Positions 17,756 to 25,851 of a stretch of DNA of 64,000 nt are shown here, piece by piece. The notes beneath the pieces were generated by a model, which worked only from the letters and a program-made list of their open reading frames with translations, was not told the DNA's origin and did no database searches. Every line of letters starts with the position of its first letter. Within the stretch, counting starts at the first letter, position 1. This DNA comes from HXMU1420-13 sp965601825 (GTDB taxonomy: Bacteria > Bacteroidota > Rhodothermia > Balneolales > Balneolaceae): positions 682,001 through 746,000 of the forward strand of contig OZ271839.1 of NCBI GenBank assembly GCA_965601825.1. The letters run 5' to 3'. The translations under genes and the position numbers were made by a program.

Positions 17756-18721
17756 TTACCGAGACGAATTGAAGTACCGAAAATTACCGTAGTTTGTTTC
17801 TGATTCATTAGAAGAATATACAGTCTTAGAGTTTCGTGTACTCAAATTAAGTAGATGAGCTGAGTATGTTATTAATTCTGTTTCAGGATTAATGGTATTT
17901 ACTTGGTAAAGCAAAATGCCTTGCCGACCCCAAAACCCACTGATATCAATATTCTCAAAGTCGCTCCTATAAAATAAATTAGTTTCGCTAGTACTGTAGT
18001 CGAAGGCCTGAATGGTTTCGTTTCTTTCATAGAAGCCAATCGAGTTATTATAGTCGCTGTTTAGCCAGATTTGATCTCGAAAAATAAATTCAATTTCTAG
18101 CGTGTAGATATTAATTTTAAACAGAGAATTGGAGCCACCTCTCCTACTCCGAAAATATATTTCCTGACTATCTCTCGACCAGTAAACAGGGGTATCTGAT
18201 ACTGTATTAAAATCAAGAACAGATACCGATTCCGTTTCGGTATCATATATGTTTATATCGTTTACTCCGAGTTGGCTAAACGAAGTATCACCAAATGCAA
18301 TAAACCTTCCATCGGGGCTCCAAGTAGGGCTAGTACCTGTTAAAGCTGCAGTAACTGAATCTGAAGGACTGAGTGGATTAACAACTTTCTTGCCAATAAT
18401 TGGATCTAATACATCATCTTTGATGTCGTATAAGTATAAATCTGAATCTATTGGGTTAAAATTCCCTTGATATAAAGCTTCAACGACTAGTTGCCTTCCA
18501 TTTGGATTGATATCAAAAGTAAGATCCAAAGCCCCACTAATAGTTAACAAGGTTTCAGTCTTATCATCTTCAACATCATATCTAAAGATTTGATTATTGC
18601 TGGCATAATAAACGAATTCCCCCTTTGTAGATCTTCCATCAGAACCACCATCGAGAATATCACATGATGCCAAAGTGAAGCAACTTATTAAGACTAATAG
18701 TACTGGTCGCATTCGATTCAT
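17756..18721 (-). CDS. Lipoprotein with PD40/TolB-like beta-propeller repeats, copy A
   Basis: A 321-residue lipoprotein: signal peptide with lipobox LASC (Cys about residue 20). The body has TolB/WD40-like blades: FDINPNGRQLVVE, SPTWSPDGRFIAFGD and VYWSRDSQEIYFRSRRGG are typical PD40 units. It resembles its neighbour at 18759-19718 along its length (GEFVYYASNNQIFRY against GEFAYFQSSNEIFRY; ISGFWGRQ against ISGFWGSE; a common SNFRYxNS-type end), so the two are a tandem duplication. Such propellers usually bind other proteins or envelope polymers; no specific partner can be named. Confidence 0.8.
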   Translation of the reverse strand: MNRMRPVLLVLISCFTLASCDILDGGSDGRSTKGEFVYYASNNQIFRYDVEDDKTETLLTISGALDLTFDINPNGRQLVVEALYQGNFNPIDSDLYLYDIKDDVLDPIIGKKVVNPLSPSDSVTAALTGTSPTWSPDGRFIAFGDTSFSQLGVNDINIYDTETESVSVLDFNTVSDTPVYWSRDSQEIYFRSRRGGSNSLFKINIYTLEIEFIFRDQIWLNSDYNNSIGFYERNETIQAFDYSTSETNLFYRSDFENIDISGFWGRQGILLYQVNTINPETELITYSAHLLNLSTRNSKTVYSSNESETNYGNFRYFNSSR

Positions 18722-18758
18722 TTTTGAGAAAACAACTATCTATCCAATTTATTTTACT

Positions 18759-19718
18759 TCAATCAGAATTAATATATCTGAAATTGCTAAAGTTAGTATT
18801 ACTTGGAACTGAAGTGTAAATGATTTCAATCTCACCACTATATAAATCAATGGCTTGTGCGCTATAAGTAATCAACCCGGTTTGAGAATCAGTGGAGTTT
18901 ATATTTAGTAGTAACTGGTATTCACTGCCCCAAAAGCCACTGATTTCTATTTCTGAATTATCAGGTGCATTTAATTCGAATATATCAAGAATACTATCAT
19001 CAGTACTGCTTCTTGAAGCCACATTTTCGTTTTCGATCACATAATAAGTTTGCTCAGAAGGATCAGGATGAACCCAGGCATTTTCTGTGATCGTAATTCG
19101 CTCAACATTTTCGCCAATAAGGTTTGATCGAAAAAGACCCTCATCCTCATTTCGCCTTGTAATCCGATGGTAGAATATTGAATTACTATCCATTGACCAT
19201 TGGTGTGGATATTTATTCTTTGATGTATAATCTACGATATCGATCGTATTTGTTGTCATATCATAGAGATAGATATCAAGGAAACTATACTCATCAAAGC
19301 TTTCGTGAGAATAGGCGATATACCTTTCATCTGGACTCCATATTGGATTTAAACCCTGAACTTTAACATTAGGGGGGAAATAGGGGGCTATGTTAGTAGA
19401 CAGCCTGCCAATTAATCTATCTAATGCATTGTTTTGGATATCATAAATGTAAATCTCAGATTCAGGATCACCACTATTGACCTCAACTACTAATTGCTCG
19501 CCATTAGGATTTATATCGAAAGTGATTCTGGTGGCATCTAAGAATAATAGAAGTGATTCAACTTGATCTGTTTCAGTCGAATAGCGGAAGATTTCATTAG
19601 AAGACTGGAAGTAGGCAAATTCACCTACTGTGATTCTTGTAATATTATCACTTTCCAGAATGGTGCATGATTGAAAAAGCAAAGCAGAAAGTAGAATAAA
19701 ATAAATGGCTTTATTCAT
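18759..19718 (-). CDS. Lipoprotein with PD40/TolB-like beta-propeller repeats, copy B
   Basis: A 319-residue paralogue of the gene downstream at 17756-18721, read in the same direction with 37 bp between them. The lipobox is FQSC. PD40-type blades include FDINPNGEQLVVEV, NPIWSPDERYIAYSHE and HQWSMDSNSIFYHR. The two copies have diverged strongly, keeping mainly the blade signatures and the two ends, which points to an old duplication. Localisation to the outer-membrane or periplasmic face is inferred from the lipobox. Confidence 0.8.
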   Translation of the reverse strand: MNKAIYFILLSALLFQSCTILESDNITRITVGEFAYFQSSNEIFRYSTETDQVESLLLFLDATRITFDINPNGEQLVVEVNSGDPESEIYIYDIQNNALDRLIGRLSTNIAPYFPPNVKVQGLNPIWSPDERYIAYSHESFDEYSFLDIYLYDMTTNTIDIVDYTSKNKYPHQWSMDSNSIFYHRITRRNEDEGLFRSNLIGENVERITITENAWVHPDPSEQTYYVIENENVASRSSTDDSILDIFELNAPDNSEIEISGFWGSEYQLLLNINSTDSQTGLITYSAQAIDLYSGEIEIIYTSVPSNTNFSNFRYINSD

Positions 19719-19766
19719 CTCTTGAATGATTAGTTCGAAGAAATAAATGCAAAAAATTAAATTATT

Positions 19767-22172
19767 TCACCCTAAAGTTACCACAGTACAGCCGGCGCCA
19801 CCAAAATCTTCATTTGCCAATTCATAACTGATGACTTCAGATCGGTCACCCAGATATTTGTGGATTTGTTCCTTCAGTATTCCGGTTCCTTTTCCATGAA
19901 TTATTTCCACCTGTTTTAATCCTCTGAAAACTGCCTTGTCTATATATTGAGTAACCTCATCAATAGCCTCTTCTGCTCTTTTCCCCCGTAAATCAAGTCT
20001 TTGTGAAACAGAGTCTTTTAACGATGAATCGGACGATATAACAGATGAGCGAATTGCTTTCGATTTCTTAACTGCTGGTCGTTCAACTTTAAGTAGGTTT
20101 TTATACTTAGTTTTGAGGCGTAAACCATCTGTCTGAACCGTAACATTTTTACCACGAATTTCAACCAGCTCTCCTGTTGTATTACCATCTAAAAATCGAA
20201 CAAAATCACCGATTTGAGGTGGTTTTGTACTTGTTTTGAACAAAGCCTCACGCTGCTCTTTTACTTCTTCCAGGCTAGATTCTATGCTGGCCCTCTCTTG
20301 TTCAATACCTTCTCGAATTTGTTTAATCTGTTTCTTGCCAGTTTTCCTTTCCTCAACAATTTGTTCAACTGCTTTTTCAACTCTTTGATTGGCTTTATCC
20401 ATGATGGATTTAGCCTCTTTTAAAGCCTTTTCGCGAATTTTATCACGTTCTCTATTTAGTGATTCAAGCTTTTGTTTGTAGCGATTTTCATTTACCTGAG
20501 CCTTTTTTAATATCTCCTGATTTTTTGCTCTTAGTTCTTCGGCTGATTGCGCTTTGGCTTCTAATTCGGCGATCAAACCTTCCATCTTATTCTTTGCATC
20601 ACCCATCAATTCCCGAGAACGAGAGAGCAATCTTTTGTCAAGACTCATTCGTTCTGCTATTTCAAAAGCGTAAGAACTTCCGGGAATACCTTTCTTAAAA
20701 CGATAAGTTGGCGATAGTGAACTTTGGTCAAATTCCATAGATCCATTCACAGCATTTGCATGCTCATGTGCAAAGACTTTCAAGGCACCATGATGTGTAG
20801 TTACCAAAATTTTGCAGTCATATTTTAGCAGATATTCAATAAATGACTGAAATAGTGCGGACCCTTCGTCGGGATCAGTTCCGGCGGCGGCTTCATCAAT
20901 TAAAATGAGACAGTTTTCTCTCAATCGATCCTGAGTTTCTCTCATCCATAAAAGACGGGATGAAAATGTACTTAAATCATTTTCAATAGATTGATCATCA
21001 CCTAAATCAACAAAAACACCATTAAATACCGGCAATTCGGAAGTAGGATCAACAGGGATTGCATAACCGGATTGATTCATCAAGGCACAAATTCCGACTG
21101 TTTTCATTGCAACTGATTTACCACCTGCATTTGGGCCGGTAATCATCAAACAATGTTCCTTTTCAGTCATTTCAAGATTTAACGGAATAACTTCTAACCG
21201 TTCTTCTTTCTTTAGGGAAAGATTTTTGAGTCTTAAGTTTGGATTGTAAGCTTCTCGAAGTTTTGTAAACCCAGTATTTGAAATGGTTGGAATTTCACCT
21301 TCTAATTGGATTGATACTTTCGCTTTAGCGGCAATAACATCAAGTTCAGCAAGGGTTTCAATATTCAGCAGAATGTATTCTCTATTATCACGGATATGAT
21401 TGGTAAGCTCAATTAATATTCGCTCAATTTCTTGTTGTTCTTCTGCTTCGTACTGTCGTATTTCATTATTAAGATGTAGTGCTTCAACAGGTTCCAAATA
21501 GACCGTTTGACCCGTTGAAGAGACATCATGAATAAACCCCTGAATTTGCCGTTTGTATTCAGCCTGAATAGGAATTACCATTCTACCATTTCTGATAGTT
21601 GCTCCCTCATCGCTTGCCATGCCGTCTTTAACAGCATTTCGCATCATCTTATTAATGGTTGAACGGAGCTCATTTCGTTTTGAATTCAGTCTCTTTCGAA
21701 TGCTCTTTAACTCCGGGCTTGCATCATCTCGCAGATCACCATTTTCAGTTACTTTACTCTTGATATAATTCTCTGACTCTTTCAGGGGGATTAGTTTTTC
21801 TGATATTTCAGAAAGAGTTGGAGTTCTCTCTTCTTTTCCTTTTATAAATTTCTTTGTAGTTCTGGCTGTAAAACAAATCTTCAAAATATCTCTGAATGCA
21901 TATAAAGGAATGATGCTTCCATATGCTTTGGCGGTATCCATATGTGATCGAATATCTGGAAGCTCTGAAATAGGGAAAATATCCGGATCTTGAAGTATGG
22001 CTATCATTTCACTGGTTTGAGCCAGTAAGATGAGTACCCGATCCTTTCTATTTGTTGGTTTTAGCACAGCAATTAATTCTGCAGACCGATCTGATTGAGT
22101 GGCAGCAAGCGTTGCCTCTCTGACTTGTTCGAAACCAAGTTTCTCTAAAACATTATCGGGGTAAAACTCCAT
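19767..22172 (-). CDS. mutS2: Endonuclease MutS2
   Basis: An 801-residue MutS2: DNA-structure-specific ATPase that suppresses homologous recombination and, in some species, splits collided ribosomes. The ABC-type ATPase has Walker A GPNAGGKSVAMKT and Walker B LILIDEAAAGTDPDEG, with STFSSRL as signature. A long coiled coil (~residues 510-640) follows, then a small domain (GDFVRFLDG...GELVEI) and a C-terminal Smr nuclease domain (LDLRGKRAEEAIDEV, HGKGTGILKEQI). The N-terminal mismatch domains I and II of MutS are absent, as expected. The ATG at 22172 is preferred to a TTG one codon upstream. It is divergent from the PhzF gene with a 59-bp gap. Confidence 0.96.
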   Translation of the reverse strand: MEFYPDNVLEKLGFEQVREATLAATQSDRSAELIAVLKPTNRKDRVLILLAQTSEMIAILQDPDIFPISELPDIRSHMDTAKAYGSIIPLYAFRDILKICFTARTTKKFIKGKEERTPTLSEISEKLIPLKESENYIKSKVTENGDLRDDASPELKSIRKRLNSKRNELRSTINKMMRNAVKDGMASDEGATIRNGRMVIPIQAEYKRQIQGFIHDVSSTGQTVYLEPVEALHLNNEIRQYEAEEQQEIERILIELTNHIRDNREYILLNIETLAELDVIAAKAKVSIQLEGEIPTISNTGFTKLREAYNPNLRLKNLSLKKEERLEVIPLNLEMTEKEHCLMITGPNAGGKSVAMKTVGICALMNQSGYAIPVDPTSELPVFNGVFVDLGDDQSIENDLSTFSSRLLWMRETQDRLRENCLILIDEAAAGTDPDEGSALFQSFIEYLLKYDCKILVTTHHGALKVFAHEHANAVNGSMEFDQSSLSPTYRFKKGIPGSSYAFEIAERMSLDKRLLSRSRELMGDAKNKMEGLIAELEAKAQSAEELRAKNQEILKKAQVNENRYKQKLESLNRERDKIREKALKEAKSIMDKANQRVEKAVEQIVEERKTGKKQIKQIREGIEQERASIESSLEEVKEQREALFKTSTKPPQIGDFVRFLDGNTTGELVEIRGKNVTVQTDGLRLKTKYKNLLKVERPAVKKSKAIRSSVISSDSSLKDSVSQRLDLRGKRAEEAIDEVTQYIDKAVFRGLKQVEIIHGKGTGILKEQIHKYLGDRSEVISYELANEDFGGAGCTVVTLG

Positions 22173-22231
22173 CAAAAAATAGTTGTACTTTGCAGAATTG
22201 AGATTGCAAAGATAAACCTAATTCTAGGCCT

Positions 22232-23014
22232 ATGAAATTCCCCATTTTTCAAGTTGATGCTTTTACAGATTCTATTTTTGGTGGAAACCCTGCGGCTGTA
22301 GTTCCACTTAATGCCTGGTTATCCCAAGAAACGATGCAGCGAATCGCCATGGAAAACAATCTTTCCGAAACAGCATTCTATGTAGAAGAGCATGAAGCAT
22401 TCGGATTACGATGGTTTACACCCGAAGTTGAAGTTGATCTTTGTGGGCATGCAACTTTAGCAACGGCTCATGTACTTTTTGAAGAGTTAGGTTTTGCGGG
22501 TAGTGAATTAAAGTTTAATACAAAAAGTGGAAGATTAACGGTTCGAAAGGAAGAAGATTGGTATACAATGAATTTTCCGACAGAAGACATACCAAAAGTT
22601 GAAGCACCTCCAATTTTATTCCAGGCATTAGGAATTCCTAGAACACCGGAAGTCTATAAATCAGATGATTATATGGTAGTAATGGAGAGTGAAGAACAAA
22701 TTGAAAACCTCGCGCCAGACTTCAAGTTTCTAAAAGAAGTAGATGCTCGCGGTATAATTGTTACTGCACCTGGAGATAATGTTGATTTTGTATCGCGCTT
22801 TTTTGCGCCTCAAGTTGGTATTGATGAAGATCCTGTAACCGGTTCAGCACATACAAAATCGACACCATATTGGGCAAAAAGATTAGGTAAAAATGAGTTG
22901 TCAGCTTTACAAATCTCAAAAAGAGTTGGAACATTATCTTTGGTGTATCTTGGAGATAGAGTTGAAATGAAAGGAAACGCGGTGACCTTCTTAAGAGGAG
23001 AAATTGAAATCTAA
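22232..23014 (+). CDS. PhzF family isomerase/epimerase
   Basis: A 260-residue PhzF-fold enzyme (diaminopimelate epimerase-like). Hallmarks are QVDAFTDSIFGGNPAAVV with the family start, the catalytic Glu in NNLSETAFYVE, RWFTPEVEVDLCGHATLA, and FAPQVGIDEDPVTGSAH. The catalytic Glu replaces the two cysteines of DAP epimerase. The true PhzF acts in phenazine synthesis, but most chromosomal members like this have unassigned substrates, and no phenazine genes are here. It is followed by a palindromic repeat and the TSUP gene. Confidence 0.93.
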   Translation: MKFPIFQVDAFTDSIFGGNPAAVVPLNAWLSQETMQRIAMENNLSETAFYVEEHEAFGLRWFTPEVEVDLCGHATLATAHVLFEELGFAGSELKFNTKSGRLTVRKEEDWYTMNFPTEDIPKVEAPPILFQALGIPRTPEVYKSDDYMVVMESEEQIENLAPDFKFLKEVDARGIIVTAPGDNVDFVSRFFAPQVGIDEDPVTGSAHTKSTPYWAKRLGKNELSALQISKRVGTLSLVYLGDRVEMKGNAVTFLRGEIEI

Positions 23015-23020
23015 TATGAT

Positions 23021-23047
23021 GTCATCCCGGACTTGATCCGGGATCTG
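23021..23047. repeat. REP-like palindrome (GTCAT-type), copy 2
   Basis: ATCCCGGA, 5-base loop, TCCGGGAT (23024-23044), with flanking GTC and CTG. It is the inverted counterpart of 7051-7071 and lies between the PhzF stop and the TSUP start. A TTG inside it gives a spurious 9-codon extension of the next gene. Confidence 0.75.
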
Positions 23048-23059
23048 TGTAAGATTGGG

Positions 23060-23875
23060 ATGCTAGAACCAATTCTATTAATAATAATTGGAGTACTTGG
23101 AGGACTCATCGCTGGCTCAATGGGCGTTGGCGGAGGAATAATATTCACGCCGGTCCTTTTTTTCTTATTTGAAGAAGCCGGGGTAGAGGATTCGGTACAA
23201 TGGTCGGTGGCAAGTGGTTTACTCTGCACTTTTACAGCTGCTGTAGCTAGTACAATTCGTCAAAGACTGCATAATAATATTTATTTAAGGGAAGGGATAT
23301 TACTTGGGATTTTTGGTGCAGTTGGAATTAGTATTGGTAAATGGATATTAACATCCGGGTATTATCAAAGAGAACAGTTTGTGGTATTTTTCAGCTTGAT
23401 TCTGTTTTATGCCGCTATAATGATGTTTAAAAGAGGGCAAGATGTTACAGATGAAAGCAAACGGTTTTTTCGAGAGTTTGAGATCAAGGCAGCGTTTATA
23501 ACAGGCGGAATCGGAGGTACAATAGCGTCACTAGCCGGTGTAGGTGGTGGCGGGATAATGGTTCCTATTATGAACTTGATTTTCAAACAGCCATTTAAAA
23601 AATCAGTTAGTATTTCTCATCTTGGGATGAGTATTCTTCTTTTTGTTGGATTGATTCAATTATCCACTATAGAAGTAAATACGACTGGAATAAGTCCGTA
23701 TCATCTTGGTTATGTCGACATTGGAGCTGCATTTCCTTTAGCTCTTGGCGGATTATTCGGAGCTAATTTTGGAACGATCATCAATCATAAAGTGAACAGA
23801 AAATACTTGCAGTGGGGGTTTGCATCTCTTGCAACAGTTATGGCGATACGGCTTCTTTGGGGAGTTTTTGGATAG
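23060..23875 (+). CDS. TSUP family (TauE/SafE) membrane transporter
   Basis: A 271-residue integral membrane protein, probably exporting or importing a sulfur-containing or organic anion. The two-fold repeat typical of TSUP is clear: GGLIAGSMGVGGGIIFTPVL in the first half and GGIGGTIASLAGVGGGGIMV in the second, each starting a helix bundle. The ATG at 23060 (MLEPILLIIIG) is preferred because the upstream in-frame TTG lies in the palindromic repeat. Its 3' end overlaps the convergent gene 23838-24200 by 38 bp. The substrate cannot be assigned from the sequence. Confidence 0.88.
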   Translation: MLEPILLIIIGVLGGLIAGSMGVGGGIIFTPVLFFLFEEAGVEDSVQWSVASGLLCTFTAAVASTIRQRLHNNIYLREGILLGIFGAVGISIGKWILTSGYYQREQFVVFFSLILFYAAIMMFKRGQDVTDESKRFFREFEIKAAFITGGIGGTIASLAGVGGGGIMVPIMNLIFKQPFKKSVSISHLGMSILLFVGLIQLSTIEVNTTGISPYHLGYVDIGAAFPLALGGLFGANFGTIINHKVNRKYLQWGFASLATVMAIRLLWGVFG

Positions 23876-24200
23876 ATCTAATATTGAATCCAATCAAAAC
23901 AAGAAAAGGAATTAAGGCAAATAGTAGAGGCCCATTTATGGTAATGATTATTAAAATGATGTAGAAAGCACCAATAAGATTGACAATAAGACTTAGTATG
24001 TACAAGCTAGCTTTGTCATTATTGATCGATACAAGATTCACCAATCCAATTACTAGAATAAATAGACCCGCCCCTACGGTCATCAAATCATCCATATCGT
24101 ATGGAGTTGAATCAAATAGCGTCATAATAGATTGATTCAGACCCATTATTACGATAAAAAACACCATTACATATTGCGTGATTAAAAACCTTTTAAGCAT
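23838..24200 (-). CDS. Small four-helix membrane protein
   Basis: A 120-residue protein with four hydrophobic segments (LITQYVMVFFIVIMGL, VGAGLFILVIGLVNLV, LYILSLIVNLIGAFYIILII, LLFALIPFLVLIGF) and a short polar tail. It is not recognised. It follows the UPF0104 gene by 4 bp and probably is the last gene of the gcvT-comB-ftsK-lolA run. The 38-bp convergent overlap with the TSUP gene is real on both frames. Confidence 0.6.
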   Translation of the reverse strand: MLKRFLITQYVMVFFIVIMGLNQSIMTLFDSTPYDMDDLMTVGAGLFILVIGLVNLVSINNDKASLYILSLIVNLIGAFYIILIIITINGPLLFALIPFLVLIGFNIRSIQKLPKEAVSP

Positions 24201-24204
24201 ACCA

Positions 24205-25227
24205 TCAATTTTGAGTGATTTCTTGACGCCTTATTGCTAATCTCTTTTCAATTACCAATAAAATTGGAGAACTGATTCCGACTACAATTAATGTAGCTGC
24301 ATGTGCGATTGTTGCATATGCAAGTCCGGTTACTTCAGGAACTGCATATAATAATAGAAGAGCTAGCTTTATAAAGATGTGGTAACTACCTATACCGCCC
24401 GGTGTTGGAATTGAAATGCCAACTGCAGAAACCATGGTCAAAACGATGGCATCTGTATACGTAAGTCCAAATACATTCGTCATATCAAACATGAAGAATG
24501 GGATGTAAGTCATTGTGATATAACATCCCCAAATCAAAGCTGTGTATAAGATAAATAGCACCCAGTTATCAAGTTGCCGGATAGCCAGAACACCTTTACC
24601 AAAGTTCCTAAAGGAGATGCTTAATTTTGTGAAAAATTGACCCAATTTACTTTCAGCTGCACTAAGCTTATTAAGCACATAAAAAACTAAGATGCCGGCA
24701 ATAGTTAATGCGCCACCATAAAGTGCGACTGCTTTAAGTAACCCTTTATATATCTCTGGATCGGTTACATCCACACCAAACAGGTTTGATAAAACTTCGG
24801 GATCTGAAATAAGGAAAATCCCCACTAGAACCATGATTAAAAGCATGCTCAGAACATCTACAATACGCTCTAATACAACGGTTCCAATTAACTTTGAGTT
24901 ACTTTCACCAATTTGCCTTGCTACATAAACCGGACGAGTAACTTCACCTAACCTTGGAAACGCAATATTTGTAAGGTAACCAAACATAACGCCTGTAAAG
25001 AGTGTAGATCGGTTTGGTAGATTTTCTTTGTCTTCAAATAGCATCCTCCAACGAATGGCCCTGATGTAATGCGAAAATAGAGTTATGGCGGCAAATGGTA
25101 TAAACCAGCCCCAAGTTGCACCTTTTGATGCCTCAACTATTTCAGAAAACTCGACATCTTTGAATGCAAACCACAAAAATCCACCCGCAAATAATAAACT
25201 GAGTCCAACTTTGAGATACTTATTCAT
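24205..25227 (-). CDS. UPF0104 / LPG synthase TM-like membrane protein
   Basis: A 340-residue multi-pass protein of the family related to the transmembrane half of lysylphosphatidylglycerol synthase (YbhN/AglD2). Diagnostic segments are RAIRWRMLFEDKENLPNR, GYLTNIAFPRLGEVTRP, ERIVDVLSMLL and SAVGISIPTPGGIGSYH. It has about eight membrane helices and no aminoacyl-transferase C-terminal domain. Members are thought to move lipids or lipid-linked groups, but the substrate is unknown. It begins 3 bp after the lolA-like gene and is probably co-transcribed with it. Confidence 0.87.
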   Translation of the reverse strand: MNKYLKVGLSLLFAGGFLWFAFKDVEFSEIVEASKGATWGWFIPFAAITLFSHYIRAIRWRMLFEDKENLPNRSTLFTGVMFGYLTNIAFPRLGEVTRPVYVARQIGESNSKLIGTVVLERIVDVLSMLLIMVLVGIFLISDPEVLSNLFGVDVTDPEIYKGLLKAVALYGGALTIAGILVFYVLNKLSAAESKLGQFFTKLSISFRNFGKGVLAIRQLDNWVLFILYTALIWGCYITMTYIPFFMFDMTNVFGLTYTDAIVLTMVSAVGISIPTPGGIGSYHIFIKLALLLLYAVPEVTGLAYATIAHAATLIVVGISSPILLVIEKRLAIRRQEITQN

Positions 25228-25230
25228 AGG

Positions 25231-25851
25231 CTAATATCGCATATCAACGATTTCGGCATCTTCCGGGTAGGTTAATTCAAAAACAGAAGGTTCATCTTCA
25301 ATAAACAATCCATTTCCAAAAGATGTAATAATGATATTGTCGGCAATATCATATGCGGTAATTTTGATCGGCAGTAGATTCTGATCAACTTCTATTTCGA
25401 CGACAAGAAATGCCGCAAAATCATCATCTGTTTCTAAAGTAATTAGCGTATTTCCGTTTTCTAATACTGATTCTGATGAGGTGTAAGTTTCATCAATACC
25501 GCTAAGCATTCTGGATGGAGCGAAATCATCTTCATCAGCCTCATAATCACTGATTATTACTCTATTTCGATTTGAATCATACACCTGAGATAAAACTCCA
25601 TCAACTACGATGGTTTGTTGATCGCTTGTAAGTTTATAACCAACTGCATTGATCCAAATTTCACCACTGGACGAAGTACTTTCCTGAGTGTAAGAATCCA
25701 GGTACGTATGATCAAATTGAGCCTGGAATATATTCCCATCATCAAACTTAGAACGGAGCTGCTCAAAAGTAGTTTGAGAAAACAAAGAGGTTGAAAACAT
25801 CAACCCGAAAAATAATACTTGAACGGCCTTAATCCCGATTTTTGATTCCAT
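25231..25851 (-). CDS. lolA: Outer-membrane lipoprotein carrier protein LolA-like
   Basis: A 206-residue periplasmic carrier that would shuttle lipoproteins to the outer membrane. The ATG at 25851 yields a clean signal peptide (GIKAVQVLFFGLMFSTSLFSQ). A longer reading starting at 25977 only translates the end of ftsK in another frame. The mature part follows the LolA pattern: FEQLRSKFDDGNIFQAQFDHTYLD, GEIWINAVGYKL, VVDGVLSQVYD, and a C-terminal ITSFGNGLFIEDEPSVFEL. The start overlaps the ftsK 3' end by 23 bp. This ftsK-lolA order is common in Bacteroidota-related genomes, which supports the call. Confidence 0.87.
   Translation of the reverse strand: MESKIGIKAVQVLFFGLMFSTSLFSQTTFEQLRSKFDDGNIFQAQFDHTYLDSYTQESTSSSGEIWINAVGYKLTSDQQTIVVDGVLSQVYDSNRNRVIISDYEADEDDFAPSRMLSGIDETYTSSESVLENGNTLITLETDDDFAAFLVVEIEVDQNLLPIKITAYDIADNIIITSFGNGLFIEDEPSVFELTYPEDAEIVDMRY

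Noticed and set aside
23033..23059. In-frame N-terminal extension of the TSUP transporter from a TTG
   Set aside because: The bases are part of a dispersed palindrome, encode a charged non-membrane stretch, and the ATG at 23060 starts a normal first helix.
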